Source: Pseudomonas sp. KNUC1026
GTDB taxonomy: Bacteria; Pseudomonadota; Gammaproteobacteria; Pseudomonadales; Pseudomonadaceae
DNA length: 64,000 bases
NCBI RefSeq assembly: GCF_021650705.1
Contig: NZ_CP087138.1
Span: 1,426,001-1,490,000, forward strand
Reading direction: 5' to 3'
Part shown: piece by piece, positions 55,815 through 64,000 of the stretch
Layout of the letters: every line of letters starts with the position of its first letter
Position numbering within the stretch: position 1 is the stretch's first letter
The notes under the pieces: model-generated
Told to the model about the DNA's origin: nothing
Seen by the model: the letters and a program-made list of their open reading frames with translations, nothing else
The model's database searches: none
Translations under genes and position numbers: made by a program

Positions 55815-58777
55815 TCACTTCACCGAAACCGAATGCACCATCGAAGTGGCCGAGTCGATATGCAACAACCGGCCCTCATGATCGAACAGCAACCAGTGCT
55901 CACCGATGCTGCGCAACTGCGCATGTTGCAACGGCCAGCGCAGTTCGGCGCACAGCTGGTCTCGGTTGCGATGGATGAACCGCCAGCAGGTTTCTGCGCC
56001 AGCGACCGTATAACCGGCGATCAGCCAGGCGTCGCTGCAATGGACCAGCAGCGGGTCTTCCGACTCTTCGACCAGGCCGGGCAACCGATAGCCTTTACTG
56101 GCGCTGGCCTGGCGTACCACCAGCACGGTATCGGTATCTTCGCTGTACTTAAGGCGCAGCTCGGTGGCCTGGCCGCGGGCGTTGAACACTTGCCAGCCGT
56201 ACTTGAATTCCCGTTCAGGCGCGGGATCGCGGCCAAGCAGCCGGTGATCAGGCAGGCGGTAATGCCAGAGCTCGATGCCCTCGCGGGTGCGCAGCACCGC
56301 GGTTTCATTGTGGGCGTCGTCGTAAATGCGCTCGACCGTCCCGGGCAGGTCGCCGACATGCCACAGCGTCTCGAAGCGCTGGTCGACGTCCACCACACGC
56401 AGTTGCCGGCCTCGGGCGATGGTCCACGCGCTGCCGTCGAACAGGCTGGAAAACGCATCCAGCATCAGCACGCCCAGGTCATTGGCGCTGCGGTTGACCA
56501 GGTCGAGCTTGCAGACGCGCCACACCTCGCCACGGTTCGCCAGGGCGAGCGCCACCTGGCGGCTGTGGCCAAGCACGATCTGCTGGGTAGGCACCGGGAA
56601 GTGAAAGGCCGGCTTGCCGTTGCCTTCGATTACCAGCGCGCCGGCTTCGCCCAACGCCAGCAGGTAGCGGCCGTCGGAAAGCGGCACCGCATCGAGAATC
56701 GCCCGGTGGCCGGCCTCGGGTGCCGCCAGCGCAAGGGGGTCGCTACGGTGTTCCAGGCCGCAGGCATTGACCGGATGGCGGGGCAGGCCGCCGCTGGGCA
56801 GGTCGGCCTGGAGCAGTTTGTCGCGGCTCATTTTCACCAGCGTTTGCAGCTGGTTTTGAGACAGGGGTGAGGGTGCTACCGCGCGGTCATGAATGATCGC
56901 GCGCACCATCGCGGCCGCCAGCAGTGCGAGCTGAGGGCTGGGGTTACCTTTGTGCGCCAGCAGTTCCTGGGCGAGGGTGGTGCGGTCGGCCGCGCGGCCA
57001 GGGTCATCGCGCAGGTTCTCGATCAGGCTTCGCTGTGCGACGAGGGTGTCCGGGAGCAGGATGGCGCGCTTGACCAAGGCACCGATGGCCAGGCTGCCGC
57101 CTGCGGCTTCGGCCGCCAGCAGCCATTGCGCGGCACGCTCGCGCTGGCCGGGCACGCTCCAGATCACCTCTACCGCTTGCAGCCAGAGGCCTTTGTCCGT
57201 CAGCGCCTGCGCCCATTCCAGGCGCAGGCGATTGGCGGTTTCCGGTTGCTTGCTTTCGAGCAGCAGCACCGCGTCGGCGAAGGCATTGTCGCGCCGCGCC
57301 ACCTGCACCGCGCGTTGCCAGTCTTCTGCCAGGCACAGCAGGCGCACGATCACCGAGGCCTGCATGTCCCAGGCCAGCGCCAGATCGGCCGCTTGCCGGT
57401 AGCGTTCGTGTTTTTCCAGGTAGTCGAGCGCCTCTTGCCGGGCCTTTAGCAGTTCGGCGAGCACGAACACTGCTTCTTCGATCCGCCCCTCGCGGTCGAG
57501 CCGCTCGAAGGATTGCCGGTAGACCTTCTTCAGATGCTCTTGCAGATCTTCCCCCAGCGCCATGCCCAGGCCAGGGTTCGACCTTGTGCTGAGCGTCAGG
57601 TCGTCGCGCCGATCCGGGTGCCGAACGCCTGCCCTTTGGGCGCATTGCCGTCGCCCAGAGGCAGAGCATGGCGCAGTGCTTCGTGCAAATCGCCAGCCTC
57701 GAACAGGTCGAGCATGCGTTGCAGGTAGGCGGCCTGGCGATTGCCGTAGAGCTTGGACAGGCTCGACTTCTCCGCGAGGCGTGCGAGCCAGCGCCGCCAC
57801 ACGGCTGGGCCGCGCGGCCGGCCATTGGCTCGTGGTGGCACGCCGGGCGCTGTGGGGCGAACCGGGCGAACCGGGCGAACAGGCCGCGCCACCTCCCGCG
57901 CGCCCTCGGTAGGGTAACGGCGGTTGAGCAAAGCCCTCAGCCCCATCAGCAGCAGTGTCAGCACCACCGCGCCAACCAGCATCGCCACCAGCAGCGTGCC
58001 CAGGTCCCAGGAAAACGAAGACGCGGCCGAATGCAGCGGCTTATCCGGCGCTGTGCCCGAGCTTGCCGGAACACGCGTACTGGATCGGTACTGGTGAAAA
58101 CCGAAGAAGCCGGCAGCCAGCACCAGGGCGATCAGGTTGCGTGGGTTGTAGTTCGGCCCGCTGGCGCCTTGCCTGGGTTTTGCCCCGGTTGAGGCATTGC
58201 CCGGAGCTTTCGCTTGCTGGGCCCGGGCCTGGCGCTCCAACAGGGCGCGCATCACTTCCATACGCTCGGCGCTGGGCGCGCCCACCGCGTCGCCAAGGAT
58301 TTCGCGGATGTCGGTCACCACCGGCTCTGGCTCGCTGAACGGTTCGGGCAAGGCGTCGCGGCAATCATAGGTGTCGAGCAGCGCGTATTGGCCAATCTCG
58401 ATCCATTGGCTGGGCGCCAGCGCTTGTGCATCGCGCAGGTGCAGCGCGTCGGCCCTGCTGCCGCGCACCAGCCAGACATCCGCCGGTGCCAGGCGCTGGC
58501 GTTCCTCGGCGGCCAGTTGCGCAGAGCACAGCGCGCGGCCCTGGCGGATCAGCGGCCAGCCTGCCAGCCCTTCGCAGAGCAAGGTATGTGCCTTGGGAAA
58601 ACGCAGCAGGTCGCCTTCGGCAAACCGAAAGGCGCTGGCGCCGGTGTGCCAGTGCGCGAGGATCAACTGCGCGCGCTCGGCTTCGCTGAAGCGCTCGGCG
58701 GCAAACCACAGCGCCGCGACAGGCTGCGAGCCGGTGAGCGTCGGCCGGCGAATCTTCAAGGCATCAAGGTGCTGCAT
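55815..58777 (-). pseudogene. Large membrane protein with helical repeats and beta-propeller (bpX6-like), frameshift near 57604
   Basis: Reads as one 987-aa protein if one C is added: the first frame (MQHLDALKIRRPTLTGSQPV) ends ...GTRIGATT at 57596, and the second frame continues RDDLTLSTRSNPGLGMALGE. Order: alpha/beta domain to about residue 160; two membrane segments (NLIALVLAAGFFGFHQYR near 215, LLVAMLVGAVVLTLLLMGL near 260); a Pro/Arg linker; TPR-like helices (LQRMLDLFEAGDLHEALRHA, then RQAADLALAWDMQASVIVRL); and a C-terminal propeller (ILDAVPLSDGRYLLALGEAG, IELWHYRLPDHRLLG). This matches my recollection of the bpX6 component of MoxR-vWA-propeller systems. The 14-bp overlap with the upstream gene shows coupling. 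Confidence 0.7.
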
Positions 58778-60591
58778 GGGCCGGGCCCTCCAAGGCCGCC
58801 GGCGCGTGGTTGCACAACAGCTGCACTACGCGGCGGTCTTCCTTCATCGAATACACGAACAGTTCCCGGCTTTTGGTCAGCGCGGCGATCAACCCGCTCA
58901 ACGGGCAGAAGCTGATGCGTGCGATGGGCGTACTGGTGCTGAACAGCACGTTCTGGGTGCCCTGATGGTAAAGCGCGACCGCCTGCTGATCGGGGCTTGC
59001 CAGCACCATCGAGAATTGCTCGTCCTCGTCCAGCAACAGCCCGATGGCGCGCCATCCCGGGGCAAGCACGACCTCCTCGGAACTGCGGTCGGGCTTGATC
59101 AGTTGCCAATGCTGGGCGCCGTCGGCAGTGCTCAGCCAGGCGCAGCCGCGAAAGGCTTTGTCCCAGCCTGGGCTGGCCGGGAACAGTACCTGCTCGACGG
59201 ATTTTGCGCTGCCGATCATCTCGCCTTCGGGCGAGGTGACCCAGGGGTTGGCCCGATACACGTAGAGGCGGCCAGCGTGAAGGCGAACATAGGCCAGCGT
59301 ATGGGCCTCAACGTGCGCCATGGCTACGACCTCGTCGGCCATTCGGTGGGTAACGCCAGCCGGCTGCCGGTTGGGCAGCTTGCCGTTGTCGACCACCCAG
59401 AACGCCAGGTGCCCCTGGTTGTCGAGCACGAATACCCGGCCATAGACGCCATTGTGCAACCACACCACCGGCAGCAGCGCGGCAGTGCCGGGCGGCATCT
59501 GTAGCTCTTCCCTCGAAGGCAGTGGAACGGCCTTGACGTTGGGCAGGTTCCAGAACACCAGTTCCCCGTCCAGGCTCATGACCGCACCGGGATCACGGCC
59601 GGGAAAGGTGATGGCCAGGGGCGTGCCGCGTTCGCTCCACTGCACACGGCGGATGTCGAGCGCCTTTTTGCCGGGCGGCCGGCAGCTTGATCACCAGCAG
59701 GCCGGGCTCATCGAGCAGCTTGAGGGCGATATGGCGACCGCTGGGGGCGATGATCGGTGCCGGGGTGAGGGCCACACGTGGCACCTGGCCTTTTGCCGTG
59801 CGGTGCGCGGCAGGCGCGACGTTGTTGAACTCGCCTTTGATCAGTTGCAACGCCTGGCGCTCGTCCGGGTTGGGCAGCTCGACTCGCCGCGCGGTGCCGC
59901 TGTGCAAGGCGAAAACGATGCGCTGGCCATCGAGGCTTTGCTTGACCTGAACCGTGTGGGTGCAACTGCGGGTATCGATGGCCGGCAGCTGTTGGCCGAC
60001 CACCCAGCGCTCGCCACTGTCATAGGTGTTGTCAGCCAGCCAGGCGTGCCAGGCCTGCCAGTGCGCTTCGGTCACGGGCTGATAGGTGCGGGCTTCGAGC
60101 AACAGCTTGAGCTGCCAGGGCGCCTGGAATTCATGCAGCTGGGGCGCGCTTTGCAGGATGCCCCAGCGCAGCTCGGCCCCGGCCTCGCGCGCGCGGCGGG
60201 CGAGCAGTATCAGCAGCGCCAGGTGAACCAGGCGCGGCGCGCCCCATTGCAGAGGGCCTGCGTCGAACAGCACGACGATCCAGCGGTTGGCCTGGTGCGC
60301 GCGGTATTGCGGCGCCAGGAACAGATGCTCGCCCACCACCGCACGGCGCAGAAACTCATCCGGCAGCTCTTCGGCCAGCAACCATTCGCTGGCCAGCAGC
60401 CGTTCATAAGGGCCGCGGCGTTGCAGGTCGCCCAGCCCGTCGGCCTCCGGCGTGCCGCCTTGTTGCAGGCCGCGCAGCGGGCCCAGCAGGGGGTTGATAC
60501 GGCCGAGCAGGTCGGCCAGCAACGGCAACTGGCCAGGGCTGAACCAGTGCAGCCACTCCCGCCAGGGTTGCAGGGATTTGGGTAATTGCAT
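58764..60591 (-). pseudogene. vWA-like domain fused to beta-propeller, frameshift near 59677
   Basis: One 608-aa protein if one base is removed: the first frame (MQLPKSLQPWREWLHWFSPG) runs through ...LLVIKLPAAR, where CGG-C-AAAAAG shifts; the other frame continues KKALDIRRVQWSERGTPLAI to 58764. The N-terminal half resembles a von Willebrand A fold (NRWIVVLFDAGPLQWGAPRL), but the metal-site DxSxS is DAGPL, so it is probably metal-free. The rest is a WD-like propeller with repeats such as SGRHIALKLLDEPGLLVI and MSLDGELVFWNLPN. ATG overlaps the previous stop (TGATG). Predicted to work with the MoxR ATPase as client-binding subunit. Confidence 0.72.
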
Positions 60592-61025
60592 CAGCGGCCC
60601 GCCCATCCATCCTTGATGCGTTGCAAGTGCTGCGCGGTCACCGGCAGGCAGCGGTCCAGCGGCACCACAACGGCCGGTGCGTGCCAGAGCAACAGCGGCG
60701 CACGCGAGAAACGCGCCAGCAGCGCTTGCCCGAGCAAGTCCAGCGGCACGTCCGGCGCCCAACTGGTCGGCAACCACAGGCCCGGTGCGGCAGCTTCCGC
60801 GCAGGCGTACTCGACGCCGTCTACCCAGGGCAGGGCCTCGGCCGGGCCGGTCACCACCAGCACGTCGCGATTGGCCGTGGCCTGCAACCTGGCAGCGTGC
60901 GCTTCAGCCATTTGCTCGAGCCTTTCGAACAGGCGTACAGCCGCCTCGCCCCAGGCCACGGCAGCCTGAGGCAAGGCGGCTTCCTGGCGGGCCTGCCATT
61001 GCCACTGAACGGCCATGGCACTCAT
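60591..61025 (-). CDS. Small bpX-type protein of the MoxR/vWA/propeller operon
   Basis: A 144-aa protein (MSAMAVQWQWQARQEAALPQ, then DVLVVTGPAEALPWVDGVEY and LLLWHAPAVVVPLDRCLPVT). Its strand-helix pattern suggests a small alpha/beta domain. It lies between the MoxR and vWA genes and overlaps both by 3-4 bp, the place of the bpX5-like component in such operons. I recognise it by context more than by motif. Confidence 0.65.
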   Translation of the reverse strand: MSAMAVQWQWQARQEAALPQAAVAWGEAAVRLFERLEQMAEAHAARLQATANRDVLVVTGPAEALPWVDGVEYACAEAAAPGLWLPTSWAPDVPLDLLGQALLARFSRAPLLLWHAPAVVVPLDRCLPVTAQHLQRIKDGWAGR

Positions 61026-62170
61026 GCCTGGCGCGTCAGCAGCTGCGCGACGCGGCCGCGGGCGTGCTGCAACTCTGCGGGGAGGGTCTGGCTGTTGAAG
61101 TTGGCGTCGATTTCACGCAGCAACGCCTCCAGCTGGGTGCTGGCCGGCGGCTCGCTGCGGTCGAGGTAATCCTGCGCGGTTTCCAGCAAACGGTGCAGCC
61201 GCGCCATCGGTTGCAGCGTCGCTTCCTCGACCGCGCTGAACAGGTGGCTGTTGCTGCACTGTGCGAACAGGTCCTGCAGCACTTCACGGCCGTGCTGCTG
61301 AATCTCGCGAGTGGGCAGCACGTAGAGCAGCGGCCACAGGTCGGCCTCGCTTGCCTGCAATTGCCCGCGCAGCAGGGCGGCGGCGGCGATCAAGCGCTGT
61401 GACTTGACGATGCGCCGGTCCGACAACTGAATGCCGGCCTCGCGCAAGCGCCGAATGGCCTGCGCCAGGGCCGGCCGAACGGCGGCCAGGTCCACATCCT
61501 TGAGCGCATGGCCGAGGGTGTCGAGCTCCGCCAGCCCGAGCAGGTGCGGCACTGGCCGCTGCTCCGATTGCCAGCCGCCGGCGAGCATGGCCTCAAGCTG
61601 GTTGTCGGGCACCGCATCGACGAACAGGTGCAGGAGGAAACGATCGCCGAACGCCGCCAGCGACTCATCCTCTGGCAGCCCGTTCGCCGCGCCCACGCAC
61701 ACCCGCAACGGGCACTGCACCTGCGTATGGCCGCGGCGGAAGCGCCGCTCGTTGAGCACGCCCAGCAGCGTGTTGAGGATGGCCGTCGAGCCCAGGAACA
61801 CCTCGTCCAGGAACACGATGTCGGCTTCGGGCAACATGCCGCGAGTGTCGGTTTCTACCGTGCCTTCGCGCAGTTTTTTCAGGTCGACCGTGCCGAACAG
61901 CTCCGAAGGCTCGGTAAAACGCCCCAGCAGGTACTCGAAGTAACGCCCGCCCATGCACTGCGCGACCCGGCGCACCACCGCACTCTTGGCCGTGCCGGGC
62001 GGCCCGACCACCAGGATGTGCTCCTGCGCCACGGCGGCCAGCATGATCAGTTCGGCCAGTTGTTCACGGCCGACCAGGCCCTCGGTGGCTGCGCGGACGG
62101 CATGGCGGATTTGAGTGGCGGCGTGGTGCAGGGGGAGGGCATCGGGATCTTCCTTGAATCGGGGGCGCAA
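61022..62170 (-). CDS. MoxR-type AAA+ ATPase
   Basis: A chaperone-like ATPase of about 380 aa. Walker A is LVVGPPGTAKSAVVRRVA, Walker B IVFLDEVFLGSTAILNTLL, and the sensor/arginine region VGAANGLPEDESLAAFGDRFLL; a helical lid and C-terminal helices follow. MoxR proteins remodel partners that carry vWA domains, here the gene two places downstream. The start is uncertain: no in-frame ATG with a ribosome-binding site exists, and I use the TTG at 62170 (LRPRFKEDPDALPLHHAATQ); upstream sequence is open to 62563 but overlaps the divergent lipoprotein gene. Confidence 0.82.
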   Translation of the reverse strand: MRPRFKEDPDALPLHHAATQIRHAVRAATEGLVGREQLAELIMLAAVAQEHILVVGPPGTAKSAVVRRVAQCMGGRYFEYLLGRFTEPSELFGTVDLKKLREGTVETDTRGMLPEADIVFLDEVFLGSTAILNTLLGVLNERRFRRGHTQVQCPLRVCVGAANGLPEDESLAAFGDRFLLHLFVDAVPDNQLEAMLAGGWQSEQRPVPHLLGLAELDTLGHALKDVDLAAVRPALAQAIRRLREAGIQLSDRRIVKSQRLIAAAALLRGQLQASEADLWPLLYVLPTREIQQHGREVLQDLFAQCSNSHLFSAVEEATLQPMARLHRLLETAQDYLDRSEPPASTQLEALLREIDANFNSQTLPAELQHARGRVAQLLTRQA

Positions 62171-62405
62171 TGGTGCTTGAAAATGGTGTTTGCAGATAGA
62201 GGTTGTCGGCGGGCGGTGCCTCGGCTTGAGCGCGGCGTCACGGTTTTGGATGCAGAGGGTGGCAAGCGGCGGTGACGCACTCAACCTGCAAAAAATCCGG
62301 TTGCACAGGAACTTAGCCGCACATCGCCGCTCTACGGGACCGTCCCACACCGGCTGCAGTACCTGATCAGCCGCCCGCCCCCTCAACGAGACAAGGACGA
62401 ACACA

Positions 62406-63383
62406 GTGCAAGCAAAAAGTGTATGGCTAGGAATGCTGGTCGCGGCAGGCGTTCTGCTTTCGGGTTGCGACGACAACAAGGCGCCACACAGCGCAGCAAC
62501 GCCGCAAGGCCAGGCCGAGGCCCCGGCGCCCAGTGCCGAGCAGGTCGAAATCGAGAAATACAATGCCTACGTTGACGCCGCCAACAGCGGTGGCGACTTC
62601 GCTGCCATCCTCGAACATCGGCTGGCCGAATATTCGAAGCAGCTCAAATCGCAGAACAAGCTGACCGAGTACTACCTGTTCGACGTCCATGACATCAGCA
62701 ACGTGCGCGACAACCTGAAAAAGGCCCTGGCCTTGCCAGCTCCGATGCCCGAGCTGGACGAGCCGGCCAAGGCAATGCTGGTGGCGCTGGAGAAACTCGC
62801 GCCGATCCACGCCGACCTTGCCAACTACACCGAGTCCAAAGGCTGGCTGGCCGACGATGGCAAAAAAGCCAAGGAGATGGAGCCTGCGCTGGATGCGGCG
62901 CTCGAGGCCGTTGCCGTCGAGCAGGCCAAGTTCTATGACGGCCTCAGCAAGCGCGATGAAATCAACGTCAAGCACGCGTTCGATGCGGCCGAGAAGGATT
63001 CGCTGGCGTACTACAACGCAGGCTTTGTGCTGTATGGCAAACAAGCGATGCGCCTGTCTCGTGAGTTCTTCAAGTCGGCCGGGGCCGATGCAACGATCCA
63101 GCCATTCGCAGACAGCCTGGACAAAACCGCACAGATGGTCGAAGGCTGGCAGAAGAAAAACACCTCCAAGAGCCCAAGCTGCACCGTGCTGCCGAGCCGG
63201 ATGAACCAGTTCGTCGCCAAGGGCCGCCAGGCCATCAGCACGGCCAAGGCCGGCGGCTACAAATATGACGAACAGCGCCAGATGGCCTGGAAAAACGACA
63301 ACCCGATCCAACGGGATGCGAAGTTTTTCGGCGAGGCCTTCGACAATGTCATCCGCGACATGAACTCCTCGCAGTGCGATTGA
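62406..63383 (+). CDS. DUF3829 family lipoprotein
   Basis: A 325-aa lipoprotein (GTG start; signal MQAKSVWLGMLVAAGVLLSGC, lipobox LSGC). The mature part is mostly helical, with YNAYVDAANSGGDFAAILEH near residue 53 and FFKSAGADATIQPFADSLDK near residue 222, as in DUF3829/YiiG-like proteins. Function unknown. It is divergent from the MoxR operon, so the two may share a control region. Confidence 0.8.
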   Translation: MQAKSVWLGMLVAAGVLLSGCDDNKAPHSAATPQGQAEAPAPSAEQVEIEKYNAYVDAANSGGDFAAILEHRLAEYSKQLKSQNKLTEYYLFDVHDISNVRDNLKKALALPAPMPELDEPAKAMLVALEKLAPIHADLANYTESKGWLADDGKKAKEMEPALDAALEAVAVEQAKFYDGLSKRDEINVKHAFDAAEKDSLAYYNAGFVLYGKQAMRLSREFFKSAGADATIQPFADSLDKTAQMVEGWQKKNTSKSPSCTVLPSRMNQFVAKGRQAISTAKAGGYKYDEQRQMAWKNDNPIQRDAKFFGEAFDNVIRDMNSSQCD

Positions 63384-63417
63384 GCCACCCCGCAACACGC
63401 TGAACCCGCTCAGCACG

Positions 63418-63452
63418 AACCCACCGTTGGCACTCGCCACGGTGGGTTCTTC
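63418..63452 (+). terminator. Terminator after the DUF3829 gene
   Basis: AACCCACCGT and ACGGTGGGTT form a 10-bp stem with an 11-nt loop, followed by CTTCATT. Confidence 0.75.
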
Positions 63453-63549
63453 ATTAAAGGCGTCGATCAAGGCTGCGCCGGCCACTTCAGATTCCCTTCA
63501 GATTCCCCGCCGATCATCAGCCCCGTCGAACCCAACCGCGGGGCCACAC

Positions 63550-64000
63550 ATGTCTCAACGTCTCTGGAGCAGCGCGCTCCCCATCCCTATCGGCAGCCAT
63601 GCCCATTTGTCCGTTCACTTGCATGGTGACGACGGGCGAGGGGAAGTAGAGCGCTTCATCCATCAGTGTTTCGCCAGCGCTCATCAGGCGGATGTGCAGC
63701 ATTACCTGCCCGAGTTGCTGGCGCTGCGCGACAGCCATGGCCGGCTGACCGCAGCAGCAGGTGTGCGGCCGGCGAGCGACGGCCCGCTGTTTCTGGAGCG
63801 CTACCTCGATGTACCGCTGGAAGCTGCTGTTTCGCAGGTGGCCGGCGCCTCGCCGGGCCGCTCGCGCATGGTCGAGGTCGGCAACCTGGCCTCACACAGC
63901 GCCGGCAGCGCGCGGATCATGATCATCGCCGTGACCTGGCTGCTGGCCAGCCGTGGTTTCGAGTGGGTGGCGTTCACCGGCGCTGCGACCCTGATCAACA
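63550..64000 (+). CDS. Thermostable hemolysin family protein (3' end outside window)
   Basis: The first 150 residues (MSQRLWSSALPIPIGSHAHL, VERFIHQCFASAHQADVQHYLPELLALRD, landmarks FASAHQADV and LPELLALRD, then FLERYLDVPLEAAVS and RSRMVEVGNLASHSAGSARI) match the thermostable hemolysin family, which has an acyltransferase-like GNAT fold. Despite the name, many members sit next to fatty-acid or polyketide genes and are probably not toxins. The gene runs off the window. Confidence 0.82.
   Translation, partial: MSQRLWSSALPIPIGSHAHLSVHLHGDDGRGEVERFIHQCFASAHQADVQHYLPELLALRDSHGRLTAAAGVRPASDGPLFLERYLDVPLEAAVSQVAGASPGRSRMVEVGNLASHSAGSARIMIIAVTWLLASRGFEWVAFTGAATLIN

Overview
The window is about 64 kb of GC-rich chromosome from a gamma-proteobacterium, almost certainly Pseudomonas and most like the P. 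putida group. The reasons are the order sulA-lexA-psrA-nagZ-thioinosine phosphorylase, the block thrS-infC-rpmI-rplT-pheS-pheT-ihfA-MerR-tRNA-Pro, a tandem LexA-box lexA promoter, a GacA/Rsm-type small RNA and a Mn riboswitch in front of mntP. I saw no prophage, insertion sequence or CRISPR array.

Layout. 1-2.5 kb: the end of a polyamine-type ABC binding-protein gene, a RibB paralogue with a dead GTP-cyclohydrolase-like tail, and a DUF1330 gene. 2.5-6.9 kb: SOS genes (sulA, lexA), psrA, nagZ, a purine-salvage phosphorylase and a TetR repressor. 7-11.3 kb: an RND efflux adaptor and pump, both frameshifted. 11.4-25.8 kb: mntP with its riboswitch, an Rsm-like sRNA, cytochrome b561, a GGDEF/EAL protein, an MFS transporter, a chemoreceptor, a LysE exporter divergent from a MocR regulator, and a threonine-rich leader peptide before an isochorismatase-like gene. 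25.8-32.4 kb: a catabolic cluster (Nudix, GntR, flavin reductase, aldehyde dehydrogenase, alpha/beta hydrolase, DUF1185) divergent from an AtoE-type transporter. 32.4-44.8 kb: AraC/LysE, two small low-complexity proteins, ilvA with a leader/attenuator, a cold-shock protein, then the translation block. 45-62 kb: pagL, small acidic proteins, a Ter stress operon with a phosphoribosyltransferase biosynthetic module, and a convergent MoxR/vWA/beta-propeller operon. 62.4-64 kb: a DUF3829 lipoprotein and a thermostable-hemolysin-family gene cut by the window edge.

How the genes work together. A 15-bp site (TATTAYGGTATWCCA) lies in three control regions 30 kb apart: before the ABC binding protein, between ribB and DUF1330, and between the DUF1185 operon and atoE. 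Its GGTATACC core suits a FadR-type GntR regulator such as the one encoded at 26.4-27.1 kb. This points to one regulon joining substrate uptake, flavin supply (RibB paralogue plus flavin reductase) and oxidation. The ilvA leader shows all parts of a ribosome-mediated attenuator, and a similar leader stands before the isochorismatase gene. At 47-62 kb a Ter operon and a MoxR/propeller operon meet tail to tail; both belong to families proposed for stress or biological conflict.

Quality note. Eight genes need one or two single-base indels to restore a full frame (near 7103, 8218, 10536, 11494, 30140, 49143, 57604 and 59677). Essential genes are intact. Since each repair exactly restores frame and homology-like continuity, sequence error is at least as likely as gene decay. 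The affected entries are mostly typed pseudogene but may be functional in the organism.
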